A stretch of DNA of 64,000 nt, from assembly GCA_964570665.1 (NCBI GenBank), contig CAZMZH010000005.1, positions 201,284 through 265,283 on the forward strand, written 5' to 3'. Shown here one piece after another: positions 8,912 through 17,745 of this stretch (positions are counted from its first letter, which is position 1; every line of letters starts with the position of its first letter). The stretch comes from JAJDAT01 sp964570665 (GTDB lineage Bacteria > Nitrospinota > Nitrospinia > Nitrospinales > JAJDAT01). The translations under genes were made by a program, and so were the position numbers. The notes under the pieces are model-generated. The model did no database searches. It was not told where the DNA came from and saw only the letters and a program-made list of their open reading frames with translations.

Positions 8912-10231
8912 ATGAATCAATTACTGAAAACAAATTGCAAACTTTCTTTAACCGATCTGCAAACCCAGTGTGAAATTGACTACATCATTGGTAGCGGAGC
9001 ACAAGGTGAAGTATACAAGGTAATCTTAGATGGAAAAACCTTGGCCCTAAAATGGTATTTACCTAAAGCCGCAACGAAAAAACAACGTAATATATTAAAA
9101 ACACTAATCGATAAAGGCCCCCCAGCGCCAAGCTTCCTCTGGCCAACACTTTTTGCAGAGTCTCCAAATACCTCCGGTTTTGGTTATTTCATGCCGCTAC
9201 GAAACGTACGGTTTAAAAGTTTAGCAAATTTGATGAAAAGACGAATAGATCCAACTTTTCGAATTTTATCTTTAGCAGGGGCAAACTTAGCTCACAACTT
9301 TCTACAACTTCATTCCAAAGGATTATGCTACAGAGATATTTCTTTTGGAAATATTTTTTTGGATCCAGACACAGCAGAAATTCAAATTTGCGATAATGAC
9401 AATGTAACCGCAGACGATCAAAGTAAAGGCGGAATATTAGGAACTCCCCGGTTCATGGCGCCAGAGTTAGTCCGAAGAGAGGTATGTCCAAGTTCTCAAA
9501 CCGATCTATTTTCTCTTTCAGTTCTACTTTTCTATATGTTAATCCTACATCACCCCCTTGAAGGCAAAAAAGAACTTTCTATTAAATGCCTTGACCTTCC
9601 GGCAATGAACCAATTATACGGCAAACAGCCTTTATTCATTTTTGACCCTAAGGACTCGTCAAACGAGCCTGTCTCAGGTCATCATGACAACGCTTTAATT
9701 TTTTGGCCCATTTACCCAAAGTTTTTAAGAGATCTATTTATTCAAGCCTTTGGCGAAGGCCTAACCGATCCTTCATCAAGAGTGAGAGAGAGCGAATGGA
9801 GAAACGCCTTAATTCTTTTAAGCGATTCCATTTTCTATTGTTCAAATTGCGAATCGGAAAACTTCTACGATTCCGAATTCTTAAAATCTAATCAAGGTTC
9901 GGCAGGCATATGTTGGTCGTGCCAAAGTATTCTCACCTTACCTCCTAGAATAAAAATAGAAAATAAAATCGTTATGCTCAACCAAGACTCAAAATTATTT
10001 CCTCACCATATTGACGATTCAAAACCTTGTGATTTTTCATCTCCAATTGGAGAAAGAATCGCTAAATGCCCAGATTTGGAACAACCTAAAATAAAAAATA
10101 TCTCTGAAGAAAAATGGGTTTCTTCTTTACCGGGGGAAACCCCACTCGATATTCTTCCCGGAGAAAGTCTTACCTTAATTACGGGAAAGCAAGTTTATTT
10201 CGGAAAGAAAAAAGGCGTTATTCGCGTTTAA
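8912..10231 (+). CDS. Ser/Thr protein kinase with C-terminal zinc ribbon (first set)
   Basis: A eukaryotic-like kinase of 439 residues. The glycine loop is GSGAQGEVYK (27-36) and the ATP-anchoring lysine is K47. The catalytic loop is Y140-R-D142-ISFG-N147. The metal motif is D161-N-D163 in place of DFG, and APE is at 183-185. Key catalytic residues are kept although HRD reads YRD. After the kinase fold, a zinc ribbon is formed by C310-x2-C313 and C334-x2-C337, then a beta-rich tail of about 90 residues. Kinase plus C-terminal ribbon is the arrangement reported for TerY-linked kinases. There is no membrane segment. It starts 14 bases after the beta-helix gene. Confidence 0.88.
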   Translation: MNQLLKTNCKLSLTDLQTQCEIDYIIGSGAQGEVYKVILDGKTLALKWYLPKAATKKQRNILKTLIDKGPPAPSFLWPTLFAESPNTSGFGYFMPLRNVRFKSLANLMKRRIDPTFRILSLAGANLAHNFLQLHSKGLCYRDISFGNIFLDPDTAEIQICDNDNVTADDQSKGGILGTPRFMAPELVRREVCPSSQTDLFSLSVLLFYMLILHHPLEGKKELSIKCLDLPAMNQLYGKQPLFIFDPKDSSNEPVSGHHDNALIFWPIYPKFLRDLFIQAFGEGLTDPSSRVRESEWRNALILLSDSIFYCSNCESENFYDSEFLKSNQGSAGICWSCQSILTLPPRIKIENKIVMLNQDSKLFPHHIDDSKPCDFSSPIGERIAKCPDLEQPKIKNISEEKWVSSLPGETPLDILPGESLTLITGKQVYFGKKKGVIRV

Positions 10232-10363
10232 AAATTTAAAAGGAAAAAAATATTACCTATGAGAGCAAGGCCAAAACAAACTTAAAGTAATAAAATTATT
10301 ATTACCGATAAAGACAAGTTATAATAAAAAATATAAAACTCTTTAGTTTTGGAATTCGGAATT

Positions 10364-11326
10364 ATGTCTAAATTCATTTGCCCCAATTGCAAAAAAGAGT
10401 ACGAAAAAAAAACAGAAGACGGCTACTGCAATAATCAACCAGAATGCGAATATGGATTAGGTTGGTTAGCCGAGCTTTCCTCCACAGCTTCGGCAGAAAA
10501 AACAACCGAAGCCGCTTCACCAGATCCAATCTCTTTCGATAGGGAAATTGGGCTTTGCGTTTTGATGATGGACGGCTCCTATTCTATGGCCGATCCAGCT
10601 TTTCCAAGCGCCGATTACCCGGGAAATAAATACGATTTAATCGCTCGTAACTCAGCTGCAGGAATCTGGTCCCTAAAAAACCTAACTCATATTGACAGCG
10701 CTTACATCGCTCTTTGTGTTTTTGCAGGAAAACCTATTTGGATCTGGACAAAAAGCATCAAAGAAATAATTGATGAATATCAAAATCGTCAAAATTTCTC
10801 CGATTTTATTTATGAAACTCTGGAGAAAAAAACCCTTGAACCCAAAGCGACAAATATAAACGAAGCTTTAAATCTAGCCTATGATATTTTTCAGCAATAT
10901 CTAGAAGGAAACCTAAAGGATTTTGGCGACTTAACAGATTTTAAACCCTTGGAACACCAAGTCGTCCGTCAAGACGACAAAGGACAAGAAGATTTTATTA
11001 CAATTCCAAATGCTCGCGCTTTCATATATACCGATGGAGAACATAACGTAACCGCCCCAATTCAAAATCCCTTCGAACAGGTCGAACAATCCGTTTTAAT
11101 GACGGCATTTATTGGCGAAGAGGAATCGCCGGGAATAAAACAAATGAAAGAACTTGCCGCCATTTGTCCTAAACATTCTCCAGCTAAGGGTTTTTTCCTT
11201 TTTGACGACGCAGAGAGATCGCAAATCCTAAAAGGCCTGTTCAGAATGGCTTCCGGAGCATCTGGCTTTTGTCCTTCTTGCCTCTTGATTGATCAATCGC
11301 GTCCTCCTGAAGAAACATCGGAATGA
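10364..11326 (+). CDS. VWA protein with N-terminal zinc ribbon (second set)
   Basis: This second VWA protein has 320 residues from the ATG at 10364. The longer frame opens with a TTG at 10349 and is less likely. Residues 6-28 form a compact Cys cluster (C6-x2-C9, C22-x5-C28), a probable zinc ribbon. The VWA domain begins near 60 with MIDAS residues D70-S72-S74 (MDGSYSM), a Thr in KATNIN and an Asp in YTDGEH. It is more divergent than the first VWA and has a longer insert. A second CPSC pair near the C-terminus (FCPSCLL) may also bind metal. Its stop overlaps the next gene's start by 4 bases. Confidence 0.82.
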   Translation: MSKFICPNCKKEYEKKTEDGYCNNQPECEYGLGWLAELSSTASAEKTTEAASPDPISFDREIGLCVLMMDGSYSMADPAFPSADYPGNKYDLIARNSAAGIWSLKNLTHIDSAYIALCVFAGKPIWIWTKSIKEIIDEYQNRQNFSDFIYETLEKKTLEPKATNINEALNLAYDIFQQYLEGNLKDFGDLTDFKPLEHQVVRQDDKGQEDFITIPNARAFIYTDGEHNVTAPIQNPFEQVEQSVLMTAFIGEEESPGIKQMKELAAICPKHSPAKGFFLFDDAERSQILKGLFRMASGASGFCPSCLLIDQSRPPEETSE

Positions 11327-12192
11327 CCTCCGTTTCGCCCTCTCCCATTGGTAATAACGAAAAAATCCCCGCTTTAATTTGCGAAATAACCACATCGTCC
11401 GGCCCACGCAAGGGGATGCCATCTGAAAAAATTTCAAACTTAGAGCTAGGTGAAGATTCTGGCGGTGTATTATCTCTTGCAGGTCGATCTGGAGTTATTT
11501 GGATTGCCGATGGAACAAGCGATTCAACCCGAATCGGCTCATTTTCTTCCAGGATTTTGGCGCAAGAATTGGGTCAGACATTTTCCAACGAAATACTAAA
11601 TCATTGGGCTCGCTTGCAAAAAACCAAACGACTTGACGTAAACTTGTCCGATATTGTTTTAGAAACAGTGAATAAAACTAAAGCAAAATGGTCGTCTCGT
11701 TTAAAAGAAAATCCAAAAGAAGAAAAATCTCTGATTCAGTCGCTTTCATCCCTGAAACAAAAAGCTCCAGAACTCGGTTCGATTTTTTATGAATTCTCTT
11801 CTACTTTTTCAGCTATAACTTTGGACAACGAAGGCAATTTAAACTGTATCGCCGCTGGCGATTCCTTAACAGCCATTTTTAAGAAAAATGAAAATCAATT
11901 TTTCGCTTTTAAAAAAGGGGGAGTAACTTTTCGATTAAAACTAAAAGCAGGAAAGATCGTATGCGAAAAGTTTCTATCACCCTTAGAAAACTATCAAACA
12001 GACGAAACAAACTTTGTCATCTTATCTTCCGATGGAGCCAAAGAAACTTTTTTGTCGCTAACTAAATATAAAAAACTTCTCAAACCAAATTTAGAACACT
12101 TTCTTTTATTGAAACAAAAAAGTATTGGAGCTATCCCAAAAACGCAAGACGATAAAACTTTAGGTCTAATAGGACGAATTCATGCTAGTTAA
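11323..12192 (+). CDS. divergent PP2C-type phosphatase (second set)
   Basis: A 289-residue PP2C-fold protein. Recognisable pieces are GED at 43-45, WIADGTSD with Asp63 and Asp67 (DGTSD where the usual motif is DGxG), and SSTFSAITL. AGDSLTAIF, LSSDGAKE near 234-241 and TQDDKTLG near 275-282 follow. The metal aspartates therefore look preserved, but the overall sequence is far from the first PP2C in this operon, so this is not a recent copy. It overlaps the VWA gene by 4 bases and the following kinase gene by 11 bases, which implies translational coupling and equal supply of the three proteins. Confidence 0.8.
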   Translation: MTSVSPSPIGNNEKIPALICEITTSSGPRKGMPSEKISNLELGEDSGGVLSLAGRSGVIWIADGTSDSTRIGSFSSRILAQELGQTFSNEILNHWARLQKTKRLDVNLSDIVLETVNKTKAKWSSRLKENPKEEKSLIQSLSSLKQKAPELGSIFYEFSSTFSAITLDNEGNLNCIAAGDSLTAIFKKNENQFFAFKKGGVTFRLKLKAGKIVCEKFLSPLENYQTDETNFVILSSDGAKETFLSLTKYKKLLKPNLEHFLLLKQKSIGAIPKTQDDKTLGLIGRIHAS

Positions 12193-13105
12193 ATTGGGAC
12201 TGCTTACAAGAACCTTTGATCCCAATAATGTGATTTGGAAAAGCCAATCTTCTCTTAACGATCAATTTGGAATTTGGAAAATTGGCAAGCGAAATATTTT
12301 TGTTAAGAGATTTCAAAAACTTCCACCTGGATGGCCTTTAATGGAAGAGGCTATCGTTAAATCGTTTTTAAATACTCCACAAATTTATCGACTTCAAGAA
12401 GAAGGTGATTTCTATTATGCATTCATGGAGTGCCTAGATGGAGATACCCTTTACAACATCATTCAAGGAGGAAGAACTGCCGATTATTTCCAAAATTCCG
12501 GTTTGAGTAACGAAGATAAAATTAATATAGCGCTATCAGTAACCGCTAGCATTCGATCTCTAAATCTAAGAGGTTTTTGGTATCCCGATTTAGATTTAAA
12601 AAATATTTTCGTGGTAAAAACCCCTAAAAAAACGAAGATTTTTCTTATAGATTTAGACAGTTGTCCAAGTAGCGACCAATCTTTTGATCCTGGAAATGTT
12701 TCTCAAGTCTGTTGGGAAGGTTTAATAAAAACCTACCTTAAACACGGCAAACCTTTTTTAAAACGAGAAGGTCCAAACATTGTTCGAATAACCCCAAATG
12801 GAATACATTTAAATCAATCGATGCTTATTTTATTCGCTCATTACATCAAAAGATTGGGAATAGCGCCAAAAGAACTACCTCTTTACGATCCTTTGATCAA
12901 TTCTAAAAGCCCTTTTAGCGGCACACTTTCTTTAATACATTTAAAATTGTTAGATGGAGAGGATTCTTGGCGGGACACTGAAACGTTTATTTCTAATTAT
13001 TTTTCTATTTCTAAATCTAGACTGCAGAAAAAATACCAAGGAAAAAAACCGGGAAAAACACATTGGATTGAATTGATAAGAAAATTAAAAAACGAGCGCT
13101 CTTAA
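12182..13105 (+). CDS. divergent protein kinase-like protein (second set)
   Basis: A 307-residue kinase-fold protein without a zinc ribbon. The ATP lysine is K42 (NIFVKRF), with the helix C Glu probably E55 or E56. The catalytic loop is Y134-P-D136-LDLK-N141 and the metal motif is D157-L-D159. Asp136, Asn141 and Asp157 are the residues needed for catalysis, so it may be active despite lacking HRD and DFG. No APE motif is clear. The N-terminal glycine loop is weak. It could instead act on small molecules, as some kinase-fold enzymes do. It is the last gene of the operon; the next gene is convergent. Confidence 0.75.
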   Translation: MLVKLGLLTRTFDPNNVIWKSQSSLNDQFGIWKIGKRNIFVKRFQKLPPGWPLMEEAIVKSFLNTPQIYRLQEEGDFYYAFMECLDGDTLYNIIQGGRTADYFQNSGLSNEDKINIALSVTASIRSLNLRGFWYPDLDLKNIFVVKTPKKTKIFLIDLDSCPSSDQSFDPGNVSQVCWEGLIKTYLKHGKPFLKREGPNIVRITPNGIHLNQSMLILFAHYIKRLGIAPKELPLYDPLINSKSPFSGTLSLIHLKLLDGEDSWRDTETFISNYFSISKSRLQKKYQGKKPGKTHWIELIRKLKNERS

Positions 13106-13162
13106 TAATCTTATATAGGAAAAAATAAGGGCGATAGAGATTGAATGTAAAAATTTTCTTAG

Positions 13163-13570
13163 CTAAATTGGAACCTTATAATTTCTATCTGTCGATTTGG
13201 CCAATGCTTTACCTATTATAGAAAATAAGCTCTTTAAATTTATTGGTTTATCCACGCAAGCAAAGGCCCCATTTTTTAAACATTCCTTTTTTATTTCTTG
13301 ATCGCTTAAGGCTGTTGTCATAATCACTTCGATATTTGGTTTCCATAACTTAATCATTTTAACTAACTCATCTCCGGTTAGCTTTGGCATCAAAATATCT
13401 AAAAGAACCACATCTGGACAATACCTATGAATTATTTCTAAGGCCTTTTCTCCATCCTCCGCCTCTTCAAATAAAAAATTTTTTTTCTTTAAATAGACTG
13501 AAAGAAATCTTCGAGCCTCTGGGTCATCGTCGACCACCAATATTTTAGCGGACTCATTATTTGTATTCAC
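13163..13570 (-). CDS. single-domain response regulator
   Basis: A stand-alone receiver domain of 135 residues. Acidic pocket residues are D14 and D15, the phosphorylated residue is D58 (VVLLDILMP), the switch Thr lies at 85-86 and the conserved Lys is K108 (VDKPI). No output domain follows, so it probably acts by protein contact, like CheY. No histidine kinase is present in the window, so its partner is unknown. The start is a GTG at 13570. It lies convergent to the last kinase gene of the VWA/PP2C operon, 57 bases away, which does not by itself link them. Confidence 0.9.
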   Translation of the reverse strand: MNTNNESAKILVVDDDPEARRFLSVYLKKKNFLFEEAEDGEKALEIIHRYCPDVVLLDILMPKLTGDELVKMIKLWKPNIEVIMTTALSDQEIKKECLKNGAFACVDKPINLKSLFSIIGKALAKSTDRNYKVPI

Positions 13571-13888
13571 TTTAGTCTTCTACCTTTACCCGGTAACTTT
13601 CTATTATTAATACGTTTAAAAAAAAGGATTAATTAATTATAGATTAATAAGGCCCTAATTGTCTTTTTTTATTGTGCGCAAACAGTTTTTTTTAATACGA
13701 TAAGGTTCAGAAATACAAATATATATTTTTTTAAGAAACCCTAAAAATTTTAATGGTAAAATTTAAAGATAATACAAACTCAAGAATATCTTTAGTTAAC
13801 CAGCGCCAATCTTTCATTTAAAAACGCTGCCTCTAAAGAATATTGAACTTTTGTCAATTCCCTCAATTTAAAACCAACAAATAAATTT
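13571..13888. other. AT-rich divergent intergenic region
   Basis: These 318 bases separate the receiver gene (minus) from the TPR/SUMF1 gene (plus) and must carry both promoters. Several T and A runs are present. TTGAAC at 13843 followed by AT-rich sequence is a possible -35 for the plus-strand gene, but its -10 is poor. No RNA gene or small reading frame is supported. Confidence 0.4.
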
Positions 13889-16381
13889 ATGAATTCACCC
13901 GTTAGACTATTTATCTATTCAATTTTACTAAGTTTTTTTTGTTTTTTTGAAGTTGGAGGGGGGGTAAAAGCTTCATTTGCGGATAATACTTCTCAATTAA
14001 TATCTTCCATTCCTAATTTAAGCAACGATGAAATTAACCTAAGTGACACCCTACTCGCGATTTCAAAAGATTGGGATAAAAATATTGACGAAGTTTTTTT
14101 TCGGACCTCTATTGAGGCTTTAATAGACGAAGCCAATAAACGAATTGAGGATAATTCTAAACCGGCGGAAATTGTAACGGTCTTAAGAGAAATTATACAT
14201 AAGAAATTCGGCTATCAATATACAGATCAACTGGATCCTCAAGGAATACCGCTAAATCCAAACGAATTGTTTTTACACGGATTGCTCGAAACCCAAAAAG
14301 GCTATTGCATGACACTATCGCTAATTTACTTAATTGCGGCCGAGCAATTGGGAAAACCCATTTTTGGAGTTGCGCTACCTAATCATTTTATTGCCCGATA
14401 CGATTCTAAAGATTTTCAAATAAATATAGAAGCGACCGAAGGAGGAATACCTCTACCTAACAGTTATTATTACAATCGATTTGGCGTTGATAAAAACTCG
14501 TCTTTTTTTATGAAAAGTTTGGATAAAAAGCAAACTCTAGGCGCTTATTTTTCCAATGTAGGAATGGCCTATTACAAGCAAAACTTTCCCCAAAAGGCAG
14601 TTTTTTACTTAGACCTTGCAACTCAAATAAATCCACTCTCGGTCGAAGCGCGCAACAACTTGGGTAATATTTATTCTGAGTTGAAGGAATTCAAAAATGC
14701 TATCAAACAGTATGAAGCGGCTGTAAAAGCAAACCCTAATAATTTGGCGACTCTTTTTAACTTAGGAATCGCCTATTCCGATTCTAATGAATTTAAAAAA
14801 GCCGCCGAAGCATTTATACAAGTCGTCCAAATCGATCCCGGATATGTTCCAGCGCATCGATATCTGGTTCAACTTTTTATTGGTCAAAATAATTTCATTG
14901 GAGCTCTTCTTCATTTAAAACAAATTGCAAAATACCAAGGAAATAATCCTCAAATTTTTCTAACAATGGCCGAAGTTTATTTTCAGCTTAAAAACTATCA
15001 AATGGCCTTGCAAACATTAAAGAAGATAGAATATGCCTTTCCAGACGATCCAAAGTTCAAAGAAAAACTTGCCGAGGCTTTTTATCGCCTGAAAAAGTAT
15101 AAACAAGCAATATCCCAGTATCGCTATTTAATTGAAATGAGCCCGGATGGTTTAAAGTTTTATATTCAATTAGGCTGGACCTATTATCAAAAAGGAGAAA
15201 TTGACCTAGCTATTGGCTGGACTAAAAGAGGCTTAAAAAACGGAAAGGGACGCGAAAAGCTAAAAACCTTAGGCTATATGAATCTTGGTTTTTTTAACGC
15301 TCTTGATGAACAATTTGAAGAAGCTAAAAATTGGTATAAAAAGGCCTTGCTTACAAAAGATGCCAATTTATTGGAAGGAATGATAAACGACCTGACGGAA
15401 GCCGAGAACAAGTTTCCTGATTTAATGGAAATTATTTTTTTTAAGGGCTGGCTGTACAAAGAATCGCAAAAAGACAAAAAAGCTATCGAATTTCTTGAAA
15501 AATATTTAACTAAAACTCCAAACGGAAAAATGGCAAACGCCGCAAAAACTGCTCTAGCAGAGTTGGGTATTTCCACAAAAACCAACTCCCTCAATGAAAA
15601 ATCGAAGGAAGGAATGACTATTATTCCTTCGGGATTTTTTTTCATGGGTTCCGACGATAAAGGAATCGACGAACGACCAAAGCATAAAGTATATTTGGAT
15701 GCTTATTTTATCGACCGATATGAGACTAGTGCAAAACAATTTGCAGTATTCCTGAACCAATCTCCTAACTCTGGTAGATTTTATAACGATAATAAATACG
15801 GGGTTTTAGATTTTGGTAAAAAGTTTAAACCTAAAGCTGGATATGAAAATTTCCCAATAAATAATGTAACCTGGTTTGGAGCCAACGCTTTTTGTCGATC
15901 TGTTGGCAAGAGACTACCTACAGAAGCTGAATGGGAAAAAGCTTCGCGAGGGATTGACGGTAGAAAGTTCCCCTGGGGGAATGAGTCCCCTAATCTTCAA
16001 GTCGCTCGCTTTAATCAGCAATGGGACCAAAAGAAGCTAGATGTTATGGTTCCTGTAAAAGACTCAATACCAGATGGTAAAAGCCCATATGAATTAGAAC
16101 ACATGGCCGGGAATGTTAAAGAATGGGTAGACGATTGGTACGATGGAGAGTATTATAAGGAACAAAAACATCGGATGAATCCAAAAGGCCCTTTCGGAGG
16201 AGAGTTTAAAGTATTGAAAGGAGGATCTTGGCGCGATTTAACAGGATTCCTTTATTCTTCCTTTCGAAATAACAGTATTCCTTTCACGGGTTTAGAAGAC
16301 TATGGGTTTCGTTGTGCTATGAGTACAGAAAAAAAACCGACTCCCAAAAAGTTAATCAGTTGGCAAAAAAATAATCCCTAG
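13889..16381 (+). CDS. transglutaminase-like / TPR / SUMF1 three-part protein
   Basis: This 830-residue protein begins with a signal peptide (about 1-30). Residues about 60-200 resemble the SirB1/transglutaminase-like fold, with Cys140 in GYCMTL and His166 in PNHFIARY, followed by an acidic IEATEG segment. Residues about 219-540 are tetratricopeptide repeats (for example NLGNIYSELKEFKNAIKQYE). From about 576 to the end lies a formylglycine-generating-enzyme (SUMF1) type domain: IPSGFFFMGSDDKGIDERP, GNVKEWVDDWY, LKGGSW, YGFRCAM. The protein probably works in the periplasm as a scaffold or modifying factor. Whether either enzyme-like domain is active cannot be told. It stands alone and is followed by a terminator-like hairpin. 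Confidence 0.85.
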   Translation: MNSPVRLFIYSILLSFFCFFEVGGGVKASFADNTSQLISSIPNLSNDEINLSDTLLAISKDWDKNIDEVFFRTSIEALIDEANKRIEDNSKPAEIVTVLREIIHKKFGYQYTDQLDPQGIPLNPNELFLHGLLETQKGYCMTLSLIYLIAAEQLGKPIFGVALPNHFIARYDSKDFQINIEATEGGIPLPNSYYYNRFGVDKNSSFFMKSLDKKQTLGAYFSNVGMAYYKQNFPQKAVFYLDLATQINPLSVEARNNLGNIYSELKEFKNAIKQYEAAVKANPNNLATLFNLGIAYSDSNEFKKAAEAFIQVVQIDPGYVPAHRYLVQLFIGQNNFIGALLHLKQIAKYQGNNPQIFLTMAEVYFQLKNYQMALQTLKKIEYAFPDDPKFKEKLAEAFYRLKKYKQAISQYRYLIEMSPDGLKFYIQLGWTYYQKGEIDLAIGWTKRGLKNGKGREKLKTLGYMNLGFFNALDEQFEEAKNWYKKALLTKDANLLEGMINDLTEAENKFPDLMEIIFFKGWLYKESQKDKKAIEFLEKYLTKTPNGKMANAAKTALAELGISTKTNSLNEKSKEGMTIIPSGFFFMGSDDKGIDERPKHKVYLDAYFIDRYETSAKQFAVFLNQSPNSGRFYNDNKYGVLDFGKKFKPKAGYENFPINNVTWFGANAFCRSVGKRLPTEAEWEKASRGIDGRKFPWGNESPNLQVARFNQQWDQKKLDVMVPVKDSIPDGKSPYELEHMAGNVKEWVDDWYDGEYYKEQKHRMNPKGPFGGEFKVLKGGSWRDLTGFLYSSFRNNSIPFTGLEDYGFRCAMSTEKKPTPKKLISWQKNNP

Positions 16382-16481
16382 AGCTTATTCCTTTAGAAAC
16401 TAACTTTAGTCTTTTTGTAAACCAGCTAATCAGCACAAAATAAGTTGAAATTGGATTGGTTCTTTATTTTATGCATCACGC

Positions 16482-16508
16482 CGGTTAGAATAACCGTTTT
16501 GAGTTTTT
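16482..16508 (+). terminator. intrinsic terminator-like hairpin
   Basis: CGGTTA (16482-16487) pairs with TAACCG (16491-16496) around a GAA loop, followed by TTTTGAGTTTTT. It lies about 100 bases after the TPR/SUMF1 stop and before the next plus-strand gene. The stem is short, so strength is uncertain. Confidence 0.5.
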
Positions 16509-16591
16509 ACGAGATTTAATCATAAATCGATTTGAAATTTATTTAGCTTAATACCCAAAGCCTTTATACAGGGTAATTTTTTAGGGAAAAT

Positions 16592-16858
16592 ATGTTTGGC
16601 GCAATAGAACTTTTAATGATCGCGATTATTTTTGGAATTATCTATGGACGAAACGCAATAGATAAAACCTGGAACAAACATCCTGACGAAGGTATTGCAG
16701 AGTCTTTTGCAGAAGATGTTAAACATTACTATGAAAAAGATCCAAAAAGATTAGTTCAAATAATTGTTGGAGTGTTATCTTTAGCTCTTTTTGTCATCGT
16801 TTTAATTTATTGGGTGTTTACAAGATTTGATGTGCCTAAAATTTTGGGCTTAACTTAG
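16592..16858 (+). CDS. small two-helix membrane protein
   Basis: An 88-residue protein with a hydrophobic segment at the N-terminus (about 2-19, IELLMIAIIFGIIYG) and another near residues 56-78 (IIVGVLSLALFVIVLIYWVF), joined by a charged loop with KHPDEGIAESFAEDVKHYYE. Both ends probably face the same side. No family is recognised. The N-terminal GAIELLMIAI recalls TatA/MttA-like starts, but the amphipathic helix and FG motif of TatA are absent, so that name is not used. The start ATG follows an AGGGAAA ribosome-binding site. Confidence 0.65.
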   Translation: MFGAIELLMIAIIFGIIYGRNAIDKTWNKHPDEGIAESFAEDVKHYYEKDPKRLVQIIVGVLSLALFVIVLIYWVFTRFDVPKILGLT

Positions 16859-17001
16859 AAAAAAAACTAAATTATTTCGACTCATTAAAAACTTTGATTA
16901 GCATTAGGATGAACCAGCTCTGAGGAAACAATGGTCTTTTTAGAGACCCTAAGAAATTGATTGTTTACGGAAAATATTTCACGTTGATTACATTTAATTT
17001 T

Positions 17002-17475
17002 CTAATATGAAAACCCCGATTTTCTAATATGAACGTAAGGATCTCCCCCTTTAAGAATTTCCCCCCCCACTATTTTTCCAACGTAAATGACGTGGTCTTC
17101 AACAATAGTTTGATTAAGTAAATCACACTCAAGGAAAGAAACTGCGTCTTCTAAGATAGAGATATCTTTATAGCCTTGTCTAACCGACACTCCTTCAAAA
17201 AGAGGTTCGTCTTTAGGAGGTTTTCCAAACCTTTTTAATAAATCGTTAGAATCGGTTCCGAGAATATTTAAAACAAAAGCTTCTGACGCTTCAATCAAAA
17301 CTCTAGCCGGTCTGGATTTAGCCAAAACAACCGACACCGTTGGAGGGTGGAAAGAGCACTGACTAACCCAACTAACCAAAACTGCATCTTCATTATTGTC
17401 ATGATTAGCGGTTAAAATAAACAAACCGCTTGGCACTTTGCCTAGAGACTTTCCTAATTCTTCATTATCAGACAT
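17002..17475 (-). CDS. flavin reductase-like (FMN-binding) protein
   Basis: A 157-residue protein of the flavin reductase-like, split-barrel FMN-binding family. The start GKVPSGLFILTA and the segment WVSQCSFHPPTVSVVLAK match the FMN-contact regions. ALVNIL-type and VGKIVGGEIL strands complete the barrel. Family members use NAD(P)H to reduce flavin, or hold FMN as an electron carrier. It is the last gene of a minus-strand run (cyclase, MshEN-like, lipoprotein, this gene), with a 34-base gap to the lipoprotein gene. The specific substrate is unknown. Confidence 0.85.
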   Translation of the reverse strand: MSDNEELGKSLGKVPSGLFILTANHDNNEDAVLVSWVSQCSFHPPTVSVVLAKSRPARVLIEASEAFVLNILGTDSNDLLKRFGKPPKDEPLFEGVSVRQGYKDISILEDAVSFLECDLLNQTIVEDHVIYVGKIVGGEILKGGDPYVHIRKSGFSY

Positions 17476-17509
17476 ATAAAATCCTGGTTAAAATTTTCGA
17501 CGCCTCATA

Positions 17510-17737
17510 TCATTTTTCTTTCAATTCTTCTTTCCGCGCTCTTTCATATTCTTCATAAGATCTCAAATTTTGATTAGTCGCATCACAGGACTCTTTATTC
17601 AAACGATAATCAGAACTTTGATTACATTCCCGCCGTTGCATACCTTCATAAAAACCTTTGTTGCTCCAATGGCTACAACTCTGAATAAAAAAACTACATA
17701 TAAAAAAAAATAAGAAATATATTTTGGGAAAATACAT
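17510..17737 (-). CDS. small predicted lipoprotein
   Basis: A 75-residue protein with a strongly hydrophobic N-terminus and a lipobox-like FIQSC near residues 17-21, so it should be anchored in the membrane by a lipid-modified Cys. The mature part is short and charged (EEYERARKEELKEK) with two further Cys residues (RRECNQSS, ESCDAT) that could form a disulfide. No family is recognised. It sits 8 bases after the MshEN-like gene, in the same minus-strand run as the CHASE2 cyclase. Confidence 0.6.
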   Translation of the reverse strand: MYFPKIYFLFFFICSFFIQSCSHWSNKGFYEGMQRRECNQSSDYRLNKESCDATNQNLRSYEEYERARKEELKEK

Positions 17738-17745
17738 CGCGATTT

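Noticed and set aside
16592..16858. TatA-like protein
   Set aside because: The N-terminal hydrophobic segment is similar, but the FG motif and amphipathic helix are missing and there is a second membrane helix.
16930..16960. GGTCT/AGACC hairpin between the small membrane protein and flavin reductase genes
   Set aside because: Five-base stem with no T run on either side; not distinguishable from chance.
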